From positions 1 to 23,992 of the forward strand of contig JAQYVG010000011.1 in assembly GCA_030145595.1 (NCBI GenBank): a DNA stretch of 23,992 bases, in the 5' to 3' direction. How positions within the stretch are numbered: the first letter of the stretch is position 1; every line of letters starts with the position of its first letter. This document shows positions 22,953-23,992 of this stretch, in pieces. A program made the translations under genes and the position numbers. The notes beneath the pieces were generated by a model, which was given only the letters and a program-made list of their open reading frames with translations, did no database searches and had not been told where the DNA came from. Origin of the DNA: Desulfobacterales bacterium (lineage in GTDB: Bacteria > Desulfobacterota > Desulfobacteria > Desulfobacterales > UBA11574).

Positions 22953-23992
22953 ATGGCTAAGACACTTCAGTTTTTCATTGTTGATGATGACCAAATCTCT
23001 ATCAAACTGCTTAGCAATCTTCTTAAAAAAGAATCACACCTAGTATCTTCCAACACCTCTAGCACCAGTGCCCTGATAGAAATCATCGAAAAAGTACCCG
23101 ATTGTGTGATTCTGGACATGATGATGCCTGAAATGGACGGTCTTGAACTTATCAAAAGGTTGCGCGCCGAACCTGACCTGGATGACACCAAAATTGTTGT
23201 GGTATCCATTAAATCTTACGAGTTCGACCGTAAACGCGCCTTTAGCTTTGGTGCTGACGGTTATATCACCAAACCAATTGATGCGACAAAAATCGTCGAT
23301 CAATTGCACCGCGTCATCGAAGACCGTATTGAACTGACGTTTTGGGGGGTCCACGGCACCCTCCCGGTCCCCGGCAAACAGACCACAAAATACGGCGGCA
23401 ACACATCTTGCGTCAGCCTGGAGTTTGCCAAAGGCAGTCTTTTCATTTTCGACGCCGGCACCGGCATCAAAGCATTATCAGATTATCTAGTCGCCGAAAA
23501 TCGCCCGCTGGTGGGCGCCAAAATTTTTATCTCCCATCCCCACTGGGACCATATCAACGCCATACCATTTTTTGTGCCGTTGTATACTCAAGGCAACGAA
23601 ATTGAAATCTTCGGACCGTCACACGGCGACATTTCCATGCGCGAGCTGATTTCAGGACAAATGGACGGCGTCTATTTTCCCATTAATATCAAGGAATTCA
23701 GCGCCATGGTCACTTTCCGCGATTTGAAGGAAGAAGAGTTCGAAATAAACGGCATAAAGATAAAAACCATGCTGCTTAACCATCCCGGTCACTGTCTGGG
23801 ATACCGAGTGGAATATAAGGACAAATCGATCTGTTATGTCACTGACAATGAACTCTATCCGAAATCCAACCAGTTTTACAATAAGTTCTATTTGGACCAG
23901 CTTGTCGATTTCGTGGCGGGTACCGACATCCTGATCACCGACTGCACTTACACTGACAAGGAAGATGAAGCCAAGATCGGATGGGGCCATTC
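22953..23992 (+). CDS. Response-regulator receiver fused to metallo-beta-lactamase-fold domain, 3'-partial
   Basis: The frame runs from the ATG at 22953 (AGGGGGGAG just upstream) to the window edge, 346 codons, with no stop. Residues 1-125 are a complete receiver domain: acidic pocket D11-D12-D13, phosphoacceptor D55 in VILDMMMPEMDG, and K107 in GYITKPID. The frame then passes directly into a metallo-beta-lactamase-fold domain: LTFWGVHGTLPVPG, TTKYGGNTSCVSLE, FDAGTGI, the metal motif H195-P-H-W-D-H200, NHPGHCLGYRVE and ILITDCTY. Domain order REC-MBL means phosphorylation could control a hydrolase directly rather than DNA binding. The enzyme resembles the PhnP/RNase Z-like branch; the substrate, perhaps a nucleotide or phosphodiester, is unknown. 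No partner kinase is visible in the window. Confidence 0.9.
   Translation, partial: MAKTLQFFIVDDDQISIKLLSNLLKKESHLVSSNTSSTSALIEIIEKVPDCVILDMMMPEMDGLELIKRLRAEPDLDDTKIVVVSIKSYEFDRKRAFSFGADGYITKPIDATKIVDQLHRVIEDRIELTFWGVHGTLPVPGKQTTKYGGNTSCVSLEFAKGSLFIFDAGTGIKALSDYLVAENRPLVGAKIFISHPHWDHINAIPFFVPLYTQGNEIEIFGPSHGDISMRELISGQMDGVYFPINIKEFSAMVTFRDLKEEEFEINGIKIKTMLLNHPGHCLGYRVEYKDKSICYVTDNELYPKSNQFYNKFYLDQLVDFVAGTDILITDCTYTDKEDEAKIGWGH

Overview
This window looks like chromosomal DNA of a Gram-negative, delta-type proteobacterium, most likely in the Desulfobacterales/Desulfobacterota group. That placement is inferred from gene content and family flavour and was not searched. The content includes an outer-membrane efflux channel, a GspC-like secretion protein, a fragment of a CFI-box-CTERM domain, a lon-tsaB pair, a psd-pssA-leuB cluster, and many structured intergenic repeats.

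Layout: (1) 1-5408 (+): a tripartite RND efflux operon with outer-membrane factor (5' end cut by the window), membrane-fusion protein and inner-membrane pump. (2) 5446-7886 (+): a more AT-rich accessory stretch holding a 5'-truncated CFI-box-CTERM fragment, an orphan GspC-like protein with an extended PDZ region, a secreted protein with an HELGH motif, and a scrap of a tyrosine recombinase. (3) 7982-11898 (+): an azoreductase, a Tat-exported aldo/keto reductase, a DUF6599-like secreted protein and a small phospholipase A2-like protein. These are separated by three large palindromic or terminal-inverted-repeat elements (8612-8872, 10171-10299, 10334-10475). (4) 12071-14651 (-): leuB, pssA and psd, with a good sigma70-type promoter upstream of psd. 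(5) 14891-17949 (-): lon followed by overlapping tsaB. (6) 18326-22526 (-): a transglutaminase-like envelope protein followed by the ATPase and permease of an ABC exporter. (7) 22953-end (+): an unusual single protein joining a response-regulator receiver domain to a metallo-beta-lactamase-fold domain, open at the window edge, with its own promoter.

How the genes fit together: regions 1, 2 and 6 concern the cell envelope (efflux, secretion, ABC export). Regions 4 and 5 are housekeeping: phosphatidylethanolamine synthesis, a leucine-pathway dehydrogenase, protein quality control and tRNA t6A formation. Region 3 is a small redox and exported-protein set broken up by mobile-element-like repeats.

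The most unusual signal is in the non-coding DNA. At least four intergenic sites (11929-12057, 18163-18314, 20751-21012, 22531-22597) carry short arrays of degenerate 7-nt repeats. The heptamer differs from site to site, but the period of 7 is kept. Three sites have a matching array or heptamers on the opposite strand further along. At three array ends the repeats follow a small hairpin with arms like CTAATCGAG after only 1-2 nt. No CRISPR array, rRNA or tRNA was seen.
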